DNA of 64,000 nt, taken from Saxidomus purpurata (lineage: Eukaryota > Mollusca > Bivalvia > Venerida > Veneridae). The first letter of the stretch is position 1; each line of letters opens with the position of its first letter. The stretch covers positions 11,608,561 to 11,672,560 of the forward strand of contig JAFMSR010000017.1 in assembly GCA_022818135.1 (NCBI GenBank), in the 5' to 3' direction. Shown here in pieces: positions 42,801 through 50,660 of the stretch. The position numbers and the translations under genes are program-made. The notes beneath the pieces were generated by a model that saw only the letters and a program-made list of their open reading frames with translations, ran no database searches and was not told the DNA's origin.

Positions 42801-44810
42801 ATTAAGTAGATGCGAAGAGATAATATTTGTTTTGTTTAATTTTGTATCAGTTCGAGCCCGGTCAGGTTGGCGGAGAAGAAGAAAAAATTCAGGACCGCAA
42901 ATGGGAGAAGAGGAGCCGCCGTCTAAAGCCTTCGAAATTTCCCCGCAACAAGCATACACAGACATTGATATTGCATTTAAGGACAGGTCAACAAAAAGTA
43001 AGACGATAAAGTTATATTTTCATATGACATAATGGTCAATCAAGATACTGAAAACATAATGAATTTTTCAAAATGTTAGAAATAACTCCTCATCATCATC
43101 TTCTTCTTCTTCTTTTTTCTTCTTCTATCAACCGAAGAAATGCAATACAGTATACAAGATATATGAATACTATACTATATACGTGGAATTTATATTGTTA
43201 AGATGTAAAGCATGTTAACTTTGTGTTTCTGTGAAACCATATACATACCGACTCCAGAAGCTACAGCCCCCGTAAAATGACATGCGATACACTTTTTCAT
43301 TTCGTAATTAAGAACTGTTATTTTCGTTTGTACATGTAAATTTACGGACACTGTAAAAAGCCGGGGTCATTAGCGACTAACTAATTTGGGAACGATATCA
43401 ATCAAATAAAAGTAGTTTTATTTAAGTTAAAATATGCGGTTTTCCTGGAAGTACTCGTTTTTATAATTTTAAAGTAAATACTATTCATAAGACCCTGCAG
43501 CATTTCTAAATGGACTTTTCATCTTTGAATTATGACAATACCATACAATAAAACCTCGTAGGTGACGGGGATACTGCTAGAATATTTACAAGCATGGCCT
43601 TTAATGATGTGGACAAATATGTGAATAGATACATGCAGCACGGCTGTTCAGGAGTAAACCATTAACGAATCTACGGATATATCAGTCTGGACTGATATAT
43701 AAACGTTAGAAATATGAATAGAATGAATAGAAAAGCCATTAGTAATTATATTGCATTGCAAACTAAGTGACGTAAACGGCTATTTATTCAATTCGTTTTT
43801 CTACAGATTCAAGTGTAAAAAAGCGACCGACCTCTGAGCATTCCGAGCATTCATTAACCCAGAGTTGTCCCACATCTAGTGAAACAGGTAAGTAAATGTA
43901 CATGCATAACCTGGATCCTTTATTCGGACAATGTTATCCATAGTATGTGGTTAGAAAGTGAAAGTCATTTTTAGAGAGGCAATTCTGTCTACATCTATGA
44001 CATGCACGACACTTTTATCAGCAACGTACTTTTCCTTTAAATCGCCATATCTATAAGTCGTATAATTGACGGATGATAGCTATTGTGAGTTCAGTACAGT
44101 GGATTCTCTTTTCAGCCACTTCATCCATTCCTCAATCAGTTTTCGGTGCGACCAGTCGCTTATCCTGGGAAACATCCGATGGGGCACACTCAAGCAGTCG
44201 TCCGCATTCCTGGGACACAAGTGATGCAACGCAATCTACCAGCGCGGGGAGAACATCACGGTCAAACATGGATGACATTGACTACAAGCTCAACCATTTA
44301 GCAAAGTATCTGTTTTCTGTTACTGTAATCATTTTGAATATGCTGTATAACTTACCTTTAAGACATGTAGTTATGCTTTAAGTACTGTCAATTAATACAG
44401 TGTGCCTAAATTAATGCCTCAACCATTCAAAGCGTTGTTGCAAAAGTGAATGCCTATCTTAACCAAATGTAGATAATATGGTATATATGTTTAAGCAAAA
44501 TATTAAGGTTTAGATCTAAAAACACAAAGTGATGGCAATCGAGCATATCTAGTTCGCTTTATTCATGAACTTAAATCATAGTGAATACATTGTTAAACTG
44601 TTTGACATGCTTTTCAGTCGAATGCAAAACTTTGAGAGCCAACTCTGTGATACCGTGGACAATATTCTGCTCTTGCTAGGACAGAAGCCTTCTATGCCAA
44701 GAGAAAAACCATTTGAGCAAGTCCGACCAGCTGTAACACAAACCAAAAGGCGTGGTGCTCGACTTGTAAAGTCTCCAAATGATCTCGCGAGATTATTAGA
44801 GAAGATGTGA
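7398..44810 (+). CDS. KCNH (ERG/Kv11-like): ERG-type voltage-gated K+ channel (KCNH2/6/7-like), 14 exons, 771 aa
   Basis: Tetrameric plasma-membrane potassium channel of the ether-a-go-go-related family, which in animals shapes repolarisation of nerve and muscle. Exons: 7398-7451 (or 11537-11590), 18014-18132, 19785-20154, 30799-31000, 32748-32945, 33544-33743, 38683-38782, 39324-39476, 40094-40287, 41941-42055, 42851-42997, 43807-43887, 44116-44305, 44618-44810. All junctions are GT-AG and every phase matches, giving 2316 nt and 771 residues plus stop. Order: short N-terminus 1-57; S1-S3 about 59-181; S4 with K190, R193, R196, R199, R202, R203; S5; N-glycosylation sequon N265-V-T in the turret; filter S-I-G-F-G-N at 290-295; S6; C-linker; cyclic-nucleotide-binding homology domain about 410-530; basic/Ser-rich tail; short helix near 695-725. 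There is no PAS domain. Human ERG is about 1159 aa and ERG1b about 819, so the shortening is at both ends. Family assignment is very secure; which KCNH2/6/7 paralogue is undefined because the invertebrate gene is probably co-orthologous to all three. Confidence 0.95.
7591..7760. mobile_element. 170-bp foldback MITE
   Basis: GAAATAACATCCGTTTCAGC at 7591 pairs with GCTGAAAAGGATGTTATTTC at 7741-7760, and the pairing extends about 65 bp inward past TAATAAACAAT. The centre CCACGAAGGCCGAAGGCCTG is itself palindromic. It starts 140 bp after alternative first exon A. Confidence 0.8.
8250..8313. repeat. 64-bp inverted repeat
   Basis: TTCGGATGCGAAATATTAAATCAC and its near complement flank TCGTGCTACGCACCC. 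It is a small foldback element in ERG intron 1. Confidence 0.75.
8425..8582 (-). mobile_element. tRNA-derived SINE, second family (minus)
   Basis: Contains GTTGGGGCTCGAACCCGCAA, the complement of a good box B, then CGGCAGACACCTAAACC. It is preceded by CTCGAGTCCGCTTCCTG and ACCAGTACTGG. It resembles a SINE seen repeatedly in bivalve genomes; this is from memory. Confidence 0.6.
11537..11590 (+). CDS. ERG alternative first exon B
   Basis: Encodes [18 protein letters not shown] from the ATG at 11537-11539, with a strong donor GTAAGA at 11591 in phase 0. It matches exon A at 12 of 18 residues, with equal length and equal splice phase. Either exon can join the exon at 18014 without a frame change. 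Exon B is closer to exon 2 and has the better donor. Which one is used, and where, cannot be told from sequence. Confidence 0.7.
11895..11930. repeat. (ACAAC)n / (ACACA) short tandem repeat
   Basis: AACACAACACAACACAACAC-type pentanucleotide run in ERG intron 1. Confidence 0.85.
12113..12672. mobile_element. 560-bp inverted-repeat element, possible MITE
   Basis: An imperfect arm of about 110 bp (GGAACGTATAT, TTCGACCG, GAAACGTATATGGCACAT) at 12113-12225 recurs inverted at 12550-12672 (GACATATACGTTTCGG, CGGTCGAATAT, ATATACGTTCC). A 30-bp direct repeat, ACGAATCAATATAATTTCAC, lies just outside each end (about 12085 and 12695). The 196- and 134-codon open frames here overlap the arms and show no domain. 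Confidence 0.55.
15199..15354. repeat. 35-bp tandem repeat, about 4.5 copies
   Basis: Unit GGGCTTCTCTGGAAATGCTA then TTTGTGTGCCATTAT. One unit lacks 10 bp (GGGAATGCT). It lies in ERG intron 1. Overlapping open frames here come from the repeat and are not genes. Confidence 0.9.
16258..16486 (+). mobile_element. tRNA-derived SINE (copy 1)
   Basis: The tRNA-like head contains a box A (GTGGCGCAGTGGTAGCGCGG) and a box B (GGGCTCGATTCAC). A body that recurs near 30.6 and 39.8 kb follows (ACAAATAATTCCACATTGCC), then the tail TTGTTTCGCAATCGAGAATA. It lies in ERG intron 1, plus orientation. The anticodon stem is not tRNA-like enough for a functional tRNA. Confidence 0.75.
17517..17704 (+). mobile_element. 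188-bp pogo/Tigger-like MITE (copy 1)
   Basis: Terminal inverted repeats CAGTAAACTCCGTATATAAC and ...GTTATAAACGGACTTTACTG, flanked on both sides by TA, the usual target duplication of Tc1/mariner/pogo elements. No transposase. It lies in ERG intron 1. Confidence 0.8.
18014..18132 (+). CDS. ERG exon 2 (cytoplasmic N-terminal linker)
   Basis: Preceded by acceptor TTTTCAG and followed by donor GTAATT at 18133. It encodes a 39-residue acidic/Ser-rich linker beginning [14 protein letters not shown] and ending PEFIFLHY. The Ser codon of the hallmark [11 protein letters not shown] is split with the next exon. This region joins the N-terminus to S1 in ERG channels. In a PAS-containing isoform it would follow PAS-coding exons, and none was found in this window. 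Confidence 0.85.
18700..18930. repeat. Dispersed repeat, bivalve type
   Basis: ACATTGCTACACACCAAATA, AGAACCCGTTGATTGGGACG, and AGAACCACTAGGCAATGGTA recall a frequent bivalve repeat. It lies in ERG intron 2. Boundaries are approximate. Confidence 0.5.
19785..20154 (+). CDS. ERG exon 3 (S1-S3)
   Basis: Acceptor TTTTGCAG, donor GTAAGT at 20155. Residues 58-181. S1 carries [21 protein letters not shown] 30-residue S1-S2 loop rich in Arg, Glu and Ser follows. S2 contains [20 protein letters not shown] with the conserved acidic residues. S3 contains [17 protein letters not shown] with both conserved Asp residues of the voltage sensor. The match to the ERG signature, rather than EAG or ELK, is strongest in [11 protein letters not shown] and FRTTY. 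Confidence 0.97.
20672..21065 (+). repeat. Intronic duplicated block, copy A
   Basis: Shares TTCCTGTTACCTCATTAAGA, TCAAAGAA, TCTCTCGTAACT, ATGCTAATAA, AAGATCGT, GACACGTCAGGGTTT and ACAACATGT, in order, with the block at 27380-27750. Both lie in ERG intron 3 in the same orientation. The 92-codon frame in this copy is not conserved in the other, so coding is unlikely. Confidence 0.8.
22382..23732. repeat. 29-bp minisatellite, about 46 units (1.35 kb)
   Basis: Head-to-tail unit ACACGTCTACATACAATAAG followed by TTCCTATAA, in ERG intron 3. The first few units (22382-22560) are diverged. The middle is dominated by CTATAAACACGTCTACATA units, with CTGGAAACACG variants mixed in. The last about 10 units (23470-23700) switch to CTGGAAACACGCCAACATA, a separate subfamily. 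Units are almost all exactly 29 bp. Confidence 0.95.
25827..26637. mobile_element. 0.8-kb repeat with AAGGTAG termini at TTAA
   Basis: Starts TTAAGGTAGTGGGGGTCTAA and ends ATCCCCTACCTTAATTAA, a short inverted repeat abutting TTAA at both sides. It includes a tRNA-like stretch near 26.5 kb. Its wording resembles repeats spread through bivalve genomes. It may be a composite rather than one element. Confidence 0.4.
26477..26575 (-). mobile_element. tRNA-like sequence, probable SINE head (minus)
   Basis: The reverse complement gives a box-A-like GTGGCGATGGTTAGAGCG and a box-B-like GAGTTCAACCC at tRNA spacing. The acceptor stem does not pair well, so a functional tRNA is unlikely. It sits inside the 25.83-26.64 kb repeat. 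Confidence 0.5.
27380..27750 (+). repeat. Intronic duplicated block, copy B
   Basis: Second copy of the block at 20672-21065, 6.7 kb away. I judge about three quarters of positions to match in the right two thirds (27530-27750). Stops interrupt the frame that is open in copy A. It could be an old repeat family or a duplicated regulatory segment. Confidence 0.8.
30130..30186. repeat. (AAT)n microsatellite
   Basis: AATAATAAT runs interrupted by short AT-rich breaks, inside the sequence that separates two parts of a SINE in intron 3. Confidence 0.85.
30565..30745 (-). mobile_element. tRNA-derived SINE (copy 3, minus)
   Basis: Same family in ERG intron 3, directly upstream of exon 4: GAAACTCACTGCAGATGGAA, GCAATGTGGAATTATCTGTG, then the head complement. 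The tail (TTGCGAAACAAGTTC) appears separately near 30080-30115, so the copy seems split by about 450 bp of other sequence. Confidence 0.65.
30799..31000 (+). CDS. ERG exon 4 (S4-S5)
   Basis: Acceptor TTCTTCAG, donor GTGGGT at 31001, phase 1. Residues 182-248 plus one base of 249. S4 reads [18 protein letters not shown], with six positive charges at the usual three-residue spacing. The S4-S5 linker [11 protein letters not shown] and S5 ending [10 protein letters not shown] follow. The start of the extracellular S5-pore turret closes the exon. It follows a 10.6-kb intron. Confidence 0.97.
31579..31703. repeat. Near-perfect 125-bp inverted repeat (hairpin)
   Basis: Arms GGTTATTGAACTTGT, GGCGATATATTACTTGGAAC and GAGTTG..TGGCGGGAACAAC pair with their complements across a 9-nt loop GGCTTGCGA. 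Only a few bases are unpaired. It lies in ERG intron 4, away from splice sites. It is probably a foldback MITE. Confidence 0.88.
32748..32945 (+). CDS. ERG exon 5 (turret, pore helix, selectivity filter, start of S6)
   Basis: Acceptor ATTTCAG, donor GTGAGT at 32946, phase 1. Residues 250-314. It contains the turret with sequon N265-V-T, the pore helix [11 protein letters not shown], the GFG filter at 292-294, and [12 protein letters not shown] entering S6. Human ERG has Ser620 where this protein has Thr286 (ACG at the first underlined position of F-T-S-L). Human V625 is Ile291 and human S631 is Ser297. A MITE lies 26 bp past the donor. Confidence 0.97.
32972..33158 (-). mobile_element. 187-bp pogo/Tigger-like MITE (copy 2)
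   Basis: Same family as the 17.5-kb element: CAGTAAACTCCGCTTATAAC at one end, ATATACGGAGTTTACTG at the other. It starts 26 bp after the donor of ERG exon 5. The internal sequence matches copy 1 in reverse orientation. Confidence 0.8.
33544..33743 (+). CDS. ERG exon 6 (S6 and C-linker)
   Basis: Acceptor TTTTCAG, donor GTAGGT at 33744, phase 0. Residues 316-381. S6 reads [20 protein letters not shown]. The C-linker contains [19 protein letters not shown] and the ERG signature [13 protein letters not shown]. Relative to human ERG, Phe656 is kept (F322), but Tyr652 aligns to Ser318 (codon AGC). Confidence 0.97.
33744..38682 (+). other. ERG intron 6 (4.9 kb)
   Basis: AT-rich. Apart from the dispersed repeat at 37740-38320 I see no structured feature in it. 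Confidence 0.75.
37740..38320. repeat. Bivalve-type dispersed repeat ('gaccagtag' family)
   Basis: Opens TTTTTAGCTCACCTGTCCTC and carries AAGGTGAAGGTCAGATC, TTGACCAGTAGATTACCCCT and GTCATAAGGTCAAACACC. Such text is very common in bivalve introns (from memory). It lies in ERG intron 6. No coding content. Confidence 0.65.
38683..38782 (+). CDS. ERG exon 7 (C-linker)
   Basis: Acceptor TTTTCCAG, donor GTAAGG at 38783, phase 1. It encodes [20 protein letters not shown] followed by [13 protein letters not shown], the C-linker helices that carry gating between S6 and the cyclic-nucleotide-binding homology domain. It is very close to the vertebrate ERG text. It is a 100-nt exon after a 4.9-kb intron. 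Confidence 0.96.
39324..39476 (+). CDS. ERG exon 8 (cNBHD, first half)
   Basis: Acceptor TTTTTCAG, donor GTACAT at 39477. Residues 416-465 begin [20 protein letters not shown], continue [20 protein letters not shown] and end MAILG. This is the beta-roll of the cyclic-nucleotide-binding homology domain. ERG channels have this fold but are not thought to be gated by cAMP or cGMP. Confidence 0.96.
39735..39990 (-). mobile_element. tRNA-derived SINE (copy 2, minus)
   Basis: Reverse-complement copy of the 16.3-kb SINE in ERG intron 8: tail near 39740-39800, expanded GA tract, GGCAATGTGGAATTATCTGT, then box-B complement GATCGAACCCGGGA near 39955. Confidence 0.75.
39832..39889. repeat. (GA)n microsatellite inside a SINE
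   Basis: About 29 GA units expanded within a tRNA-SINE copy. Two other copies have only a short GA-rich stretch at the matching place (about 16380 and 30615). Confidence 0.93.
40094..40287 (+). CDS. ERG exon 9 (cNBHD, second half)
   Basis: Acceptor TTGCAG, donor GTATGC at 40288, phase 0. It encodes [19 protein letters not shown], then [19 protein letters not shown], and ends VTFNMKR. The F-N-M triplet sits where human ERG has F-N-L, the intrinsic ligand that fills the nucleotide pocket. This position therefore supports an occupied, non-nucleotide-gated cNBHD. Confidence 0.96.
41524..41707. mobile_element. 184-bp MITE with 8-bp target duplication (hAT-like)
   Basis: Ends ACGGTGCCCGTGAA and TTCACGGGCACCGT are perfect inverse copies. 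Flanking octamers GCGTTCGT (41516-41523) and ACGTTCGT (41708-41715) match at 7 of 8. The interior is a run of palindromic TTTCGTAAAAACGAAAT-like motifs. Eight-base duplications are typical of hAT elements. It lies in ERG intron 9. Confidence 0.75.
41941..42055 (+). CDS. ERG exon 10 (basic C-terminal tail)
   Basis: Acceptor TTTTACAG, donor GTATGT at 42056. It encodes [20 protein letters not shown] then [18 protein letters not shown]. There is no recognisable domain. It is assigned by frame continuity with exons 9 and 11 and by clean splice sites. Human ERG also has a basic Ser-rich stretch after the cNBHD. Confidence 0.8.
42851..42997 (+). CDS. ERG exon 11 (C-terminal tail, Arg/Lys cluster)
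   Basis: Acceptor TTGTATCAG, donor GTAAGA at 42998. It encodes a basic cluster [13 protein letters not shown] followed by an acidic segment and [13 protein letters not shown]. The R-R-R-R-K run could be a phosphorylation or ER-retention type motif; that is a guess. The exon is placed by frame continuity (phase 1 in, phase 1 out). Confidence 0.8.
43081..43131. repeat. (ATC)n/(TTC)n microsatellite
   Basis: CATCATCATC followed by repeated CTT units in ERG intron 11. Confidence 0.85.
43807..43887 (+). CDS. ERG exon 12 (Ser/Thr-rich tail)
   Basis: Acceptor TTCTACAG, donor GTAAGT at 43888. It is an 81-nt exon, a multiple of three with phase 1 on both sides, so it could be skipped without a frame change. 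It encodes [20 protein letters not shown] plus PTSSET. No domain was seen. Confidence 0.75.
44116..44305 (+). CDS. ERG exon 13 (tail and start of C-terminal helix)
   Basis: Acceptor CTTTTCAG, donor GTATCT at 44306. It encodes a low-complexity Ser/Thr tail with two similar elements, [15 protein letters not shown] and [15 protein letters not shown], that look like an internal duplication. [12 protein letters not shown] follows, the start of an amphipathic helix. The helix sits where human ERG has its C-terminal tetramerising coiled coil. Confidence 0.85.
44618..44810 (+). CDS. ERG exon 14 (terminal exon, stop TGA)
   Basis: Acceptor TTTTCAG at 44611-44617; TGA at 44808-44810. It encodes [20 protein letters not shown], which completes the helix. 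A basic end containing [20 protein letters not shown] follows. An AATAAA lies at 44834, only 24 nt past the stop, and another at 45260. The second is the more believable polyadenylation signal. Confidence 0.88.
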
Positions 44811-45259
44811 CTATCCAATATAGCATTGCAAAGAATAAATATATTTTATACTTATCATATTTGAATCAGGTCTCAACTCTCAAGTTCGAGACATAAAATG
44901 CAAACGCTATTTATATAGTTATAATATTATATGATGATATATCATTTTTTGTATGTTCATACATTATTTTGTCACGCAGCAAGGGGTATTACGTCACCGA
45001 TTCTATTTTTTGCATTTTGCAAACTAGATTTTTCCGTCCATTTGACTGACAGTCGTTGAAGAGATATAACCTCTGATTTTTTAAATCATAAGAAAGTAAA
45101 GGTACATATCTGTGTGTTTGTCTGTCCAAACCAGTAAGATAATTGAATTAAATCTAAGGAGACAAGTCTGGTGTATAAAATATGTTTTGATATTTATAAT
45201 ATTACTAACATTGATTTTTAAAAAAATCGAGAAAAGTTACTGACAAATCCCTTATCTTG

Positions 45260-45265
45260 AATAAA
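45260..45265 (+). promoter_or_regulatory. Candidate polyadenylation signal for the ERG gene
   Basis: AATAAA 450 nt after the ERG stop codon. A second AATAAA at 44834-44839 is very close to the stop. Which one is used is unknown. Confidence 0.35.
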
Positions 45266-46281
45266 AAATAATAACTTAATATAATACGGTATTACAAAAT
45301 TATTATGCATTTTGTCAGGGGGTCTCCTTCTATCGCATGCTAGAGATGCCATTTAAACAAGGCGAGTACATATTAAATGTTTAAAATAAAAGGGCGTCGC
45401 TTTCATAGTTGTTTTACAGATGCCGCATTGAATGTCGATAGGTTTGAGTATAGTCTATTTGCAATGGTAACTCGATCATTTACAATTATAATAAAATACC
45501 GTATTGTAAATTGTTGCTCATAATTTCATATATGAATGGTTCTTTGCCTGAGTTTTCTAGTAATAATGAGTAAGTTTGGCGTCTAAAATCTGACTATACA
45601 ATATTTTTGCAGAAACATGTAGTAATACTTTACGTATATGAATATTCTCCCCTCTTTCAATACGTTTGCAATCATTTAATATAAACATCTCTGTAACCAG
45701 TGGCTCTGCTCTGATATATGATATTTTAAGTTTACATGAAACCTACAAAATGTACATGCTAACGTCTAGTACGATGTATATGTAATACTATATGCGTATA
45801 ATAGTTATATTTTATTCTTTCCACTGGTTGTTTACAGGCTTATATCGCTTTATTTGGCGGTCAGTGATTTCTAAATATTTGGGTCATTTGCATAATCATC
45901 CTGCAGAGAAAGAAAGCTTTATATTATAAAAACGCTCGTTGGTGATTTACATTTGAAACTATTTTCTGGCATTTGAGAAAGTATTCTTTCATACATGAGC
46001 GATAAAAAGCAACGGAAAGCATTCGTGTTCTAGAGTTTCGATGTTATGGCAACTGGACTAAATGACCAGAAAGTGTAACTATCGTTTTAACAGACTGGTT
46101 CACAGTTTATTGCTACAATTCTGTGCCGAAATTAGTTGTGACTATTGTTGTTTTATTCTGATTTATAAAATCTGGAAAAGTTGCCACTCCGAAGTTTTTA
46201 CTGAAAAAAAGGTATGGCAGGAAACACCTGACTGTCTCAAAATGTCAGTTATTCACGTATATTAAATTTAACGATTTAAGT

Positions 46282-46627
46282 AGTACTATTCGGATTCATT
46301 AATTGCGTTACTGCATTTACAATTATTGTTGTAACTTTTCCTATCATAAAGCTCTTTGGTCAATCATTAACAATAATGAATAAATTCCACTATAATATGT
46401 AGCCGTCTAATACAGACTGGATTTAGTTTATTCTTCTCAAAGAACCATCTTGTCAGTACTATTCGGATTCATTAATTGCGTTACTGCATTTACAATTATT
46501 GTTGTAACTTTTCCTATCATAAAGCTCTTTGGTCAATCATTAACAATAATGAATAAATTCCACTATAATATGTAGCCGTCTAATACAGACTGGATTTAGT
46601 TTATTCTTCTCAAAGAACCATCTTGTC
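46282..46627. repeat. Perfect 173-bp tandem duplication
   Basis: The block 46282-46454 (AGTACTATTCGGATTC to CCATCTTGTC) is followed directly by an apparently identical copy at 46455-46627. I saw no differences by eye. It lies between the ERG and FKRP-like genes. It is either a very recent duplication or an assembly artefact. Confidence 0.92.
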
Positions 46628-48625
46628 AGTACGTTTACATTTTATTCTCAGGTTTAGCAGAGAACATGTATAATCAACTACATTTCTGTGTAAAAGATCA
46701 AGACCTAAAAGTTCCTTTTACCTGACGCAAGATGACAACATTAAAGAGAAACTTATTAAACAGATAAGAATTAAAGCGTCTATCAGTTTTTCTACGGTTA
46801 CTCTTATATTCGGGTGAATGCAAATAGTCAATTCCGTTATATGTGAAACAGCGACTTAAATCATAGGAAAACGAGATTATCCTCGGTTCACGATTTGAAT
46901 GTGAAAGCGCACATTAACGTCACAATCTTAATCTTGAAGGACACGAAATGGATCCATATCAAAGCCATAGTTATCCCGGAGAGATTATGTGGATACAAAA
47001 CTATTCTACGCAATTTTCGAGGCAATTTTACACACTGAATTGCGCTAGGTACCAGTACGTTAGGGTGGTTCCTGGTTTTGCCTATGTGTAATGTTTGATA
47101 TTTCAACGAAAGTATATCTTCTATAAATTTATAATCACTAAACCTTCAAAGACACTCTTAAAACTGCCCAAGAAAAATCAAACAACAATCATCGAAATAC
47201 CGTTCAAGCTTTTATCTCAAACAAATCAACAATGTATAATCAAAAACCTCATACTATTTGAATGTCGTTCATTTTCAGAAAAAGGTTTGAGCATACATCT
47301 TGAGCACAGAATGCATTCTTGATACAAAATATACAACGATTGAATCTAAAGTCACTCGAATCAGAATTGTCCATTTAAAATGAGGTAATATGATAAGACC
47401 CTCTTGTCTGTGAATCGTCGTATTTCAATATTTGTATAAAAGTAACATTCAATGCATCATATTTTGATTCTGTATTGAATGTTCTGAATGGATAGGGACT
47501 CACAGTGGTTTCATGTTAAAACACACCACTTATTACAAATTTTAATATATGACTTTTGTGTGCATGACCTTTTCCCCTCTTTACCATGTTCTTACGCATA
47601 TTATATAATTATATTATTTCATTCATATTTTACTATATTGAACATTTCCGGCCTTCTACGCCCGTGGTGTGTTGAGAAATATGTCTTGCTTAAATTAAAC
47701 CAACTGGGTGCTCATATTAGAGAGTTCAATTTAAACAAGAAATATATTTAAAAAAAGATAAACGGTGTTGAGCCGAATAAAAACCCAGCCAGTGATTATT
47801 TTTCTTGTATACTGTATACCTTCTGCGATAGTAGCGTATAAATTTACGCATTCACTGATAAAAGTAGTTCGTTCTGACGTCATTTACTTAGACGGAGCAC
47901 TGGTAAAAACTGCAGATATCACGATCTGGTATGCAAGCAATAATTTGCAACCTGGAATTTGTTCAGCAACACCTGTCAATTCGTGCAATTCATCAAGTAT
48001 AAAGGTCGTGATAGCCCTATTTCTCAACGTGATAGCTTTAGTTGACAGACATACATACGTTTTAAAATCAACGATCACATTAGTGTGTAATGAACGAAAC
48101 TGCCTGATAAAAACGACCGATAAATGGATACACCATCATGAGTGATTTAAAATTCTAGTAGAATGTACACTTGTGCCACTTCTAACCCGACACTTTTCAA
48201 ATTCGTTTTTCTCGAATACGGTTCAAGATATTTATTTGTAATTAAATATATGATGTTGTTTGGCAACTTTAGCTGCAAAAAAATGATAAAACCTTTCAAC
48301 TGTGACGATCGGTTACTCTTGCACGTGTGTCAAGTACGATTTCACCATTTTCACCAAAGAACAAATCGAATACTCACCCAGGAGAAACCCTCCAATCAAA
48401 GTAATTCATTTCACTCACCGAGCTTTCACTTGTAATATTTGATTGGTCCCAAAAGTAGGTCAAAACCCAGTTTATTCAGCTAACGCCGAAAAACAGTAAC
48501 ATACGTAGAGACGTAGTCACTTTAGGATCAATTATTTTATCCTGAACAATACTGAAAGGGGACATAATATATATGGACTTTTCCTTTGCTTTTCTTTTGT
48601 AGTCATAATTTGAATGAACAATGCC

Positions 48626-48841
48626 CTCCGGTATGGAACGCCTTTACTGTGTTATTATATTGTGTTGCATATAATGTTGATTGTTTTGCATATGACGTTG
48701 TTTGCGCACCATATAATGGCTATTCTACATATCATGAAAAATGTACCCTGTCAAATGAAATATGTACCTCGTATACATGAAAATGTACTGCGTATAATAC
48801 AATACAAGATAATACTACCATAAAGGCGTTCCATACTCCGG
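48626..48841. mobile_element. 216-bp MITE-like element
   Basis: The ends CTCCGGTATGGAACGCCTTT and AAAGGCGTTCCATACTCCGG are inverse copies with one local difference. No coding content. It is intergenic, between the ERG and FKRP-like genes. Confidence 0.75.
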
Positions 48842-50439
48842 CAGTCATGTGGTTGTGAATAACATCTCTTAAACTATTTTGTTGCAAGTCGCATAAGGAA
48901 TCATTTCTGTGAAATAATTTTACAATCTGACGAACTGTTTCAAATTACAAAATATTTGAATATCGACATGACTCCATTTACTATTGGGCTGAATTGGGAT
49001 TCAGACAGCGCTTTTTATACTTCATGCAAAACAGGGAAATATTTCAGGCAATTTAAAACGGTTTCTATAAATATCATATACTTAACTTTAAAAAACACAA
49101 CCTTTTTAATAAGTCATATACTTTGAGCAGTGAGTAAATTTGCTGTTTTTGCATCATAAAATCAGGTGTCGATCGAATTATGATTGACCTTTGTAATGAA
49201 CTTGTTAAATACAACCAAGGAGAGATAAAAAGCGTGATATTCTTGAATTTTCCAAATTACACTAAGTCCCTTACTTGCAATTACAACAAAATACCCGCTA
49301 AATTCCTGGTTTGGGTTTTATAAGTAACTGTTGTTAAGTATATGTCAGAAACAAAAAAGTGCAGCGCATGCATGCATGTTTACCACACCACTTTATTAAA
49401 TAGATTGTTACATGTAAGGCTGTTTACATAACGGCATGGTATACTTGAGAAAACAATAAAACATGTTACCAGTAAAAGCATTTTGATGACTAACCTATAC
49501 AGTCAAGCTGTTGTTTTATGAGTTGACAAATACAATTCTGTGGAAGTTGGGGAATTACATGTGCAAACGGATACATGAATAGAGTATTTCTTACTAATAT
49601 ATTCTTTATTTTCAGTGACTAAGGTTTTCAAGTAGGTTTTCCTATTTGTTTTGTTTCAGTCGTTTATATCTTTATTCACATATTAGTTCGTTTCCTTGAC
49701 GTAACGCTTTAACTGTCTACGTGACTTCAAGCACAGAAGAAATTTAAATCCAGGGTATTTATTATTTTAATTTAAATTTAGCAGCGTAAAATTGATCATG
49801 TAAACATTTCTAAAACTCATTAATAGAAATAGATGTTCACTTCAAAACAACCTACGGTTGACAATTAGAAGTATCGGGATTCAAATGAATTTCAATTATC
49901 AATATGTTTTGTACTGGCCAAGTGCATTTTTGTGCTGATTTTGCCAAATAAATGAAATGAAATCAATATGACCACGAAGGCTGAACAGGAGAATGCTTTA
50001 TCACGGAGCATCTGAACATCTAACCGTGAAATAGTTACTGATATATCACTCAACAATAGAATTAATATCAATTTTAACTTGAATTTTAAAAAGGATAATA
50101 TTTTATTTGTTTTAAGTTATTTTGCAGCGCAATTTTCTAGTATATAAATTTCCGTTGTTCGAGAGACAACACAAGAACTAATCATGTTCCAGAAGCATTC
50201 GAATAACAAGCTTTTGTGGAATAAGACAACAACACCAAATATGATACGCAAAGTTTACAGCGATGTAGTAGTTTCAAAATACTTTTGCCAATAGCACAAA
50301 GTAATAATTTGAACACGTTTAACATATAGCACAATTTGCGATGAGACAGAAATTTGTTTAGCAATTTTAATATAGGGTTATTTCATCATATGAAGTTATA
50401 ATGGCTGGACGGGAAAAAAAAAACTTTTTAAGTTTCTTT

Positions 50440-50660
50440 GTAGATTACATTGAGACAACGTGACACGTGCAAGAGACAGCTAGCTTGAAGGTCAAGTTCA
50501 AACTTAAAGGTCATGGAATCCTGTACACATTGTTACTCTGTCACGCATGGAATGAATTTAAAATTACACGGCATAAATGTTGCGCCTTATGTGTGTAGGT
50601 GACGTGTGCAAGTCCCGAAAAATTAAAATGAAGTTCAAGGTCACACTTACATACCGATGG
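50440..50660. repeat. Degenerate dispersed repeat upstream of the FKRP-like gene
   Basis: AAGGTCAAGTTCAAACTTAA and GAAGTTCAAGGTCACACTTA give two units of the aaggtcaaggtcaca style. It lies 230-450 bp before the FKRP-like start codon, in the presumed promoter region. Confidence 0.4.

Noticed and set aside
47765..48145. 126-codon frame between the ERG and FKRP-like genes
   Set aside because: No ATG start, no recognisable domain, and no splice structure around it.
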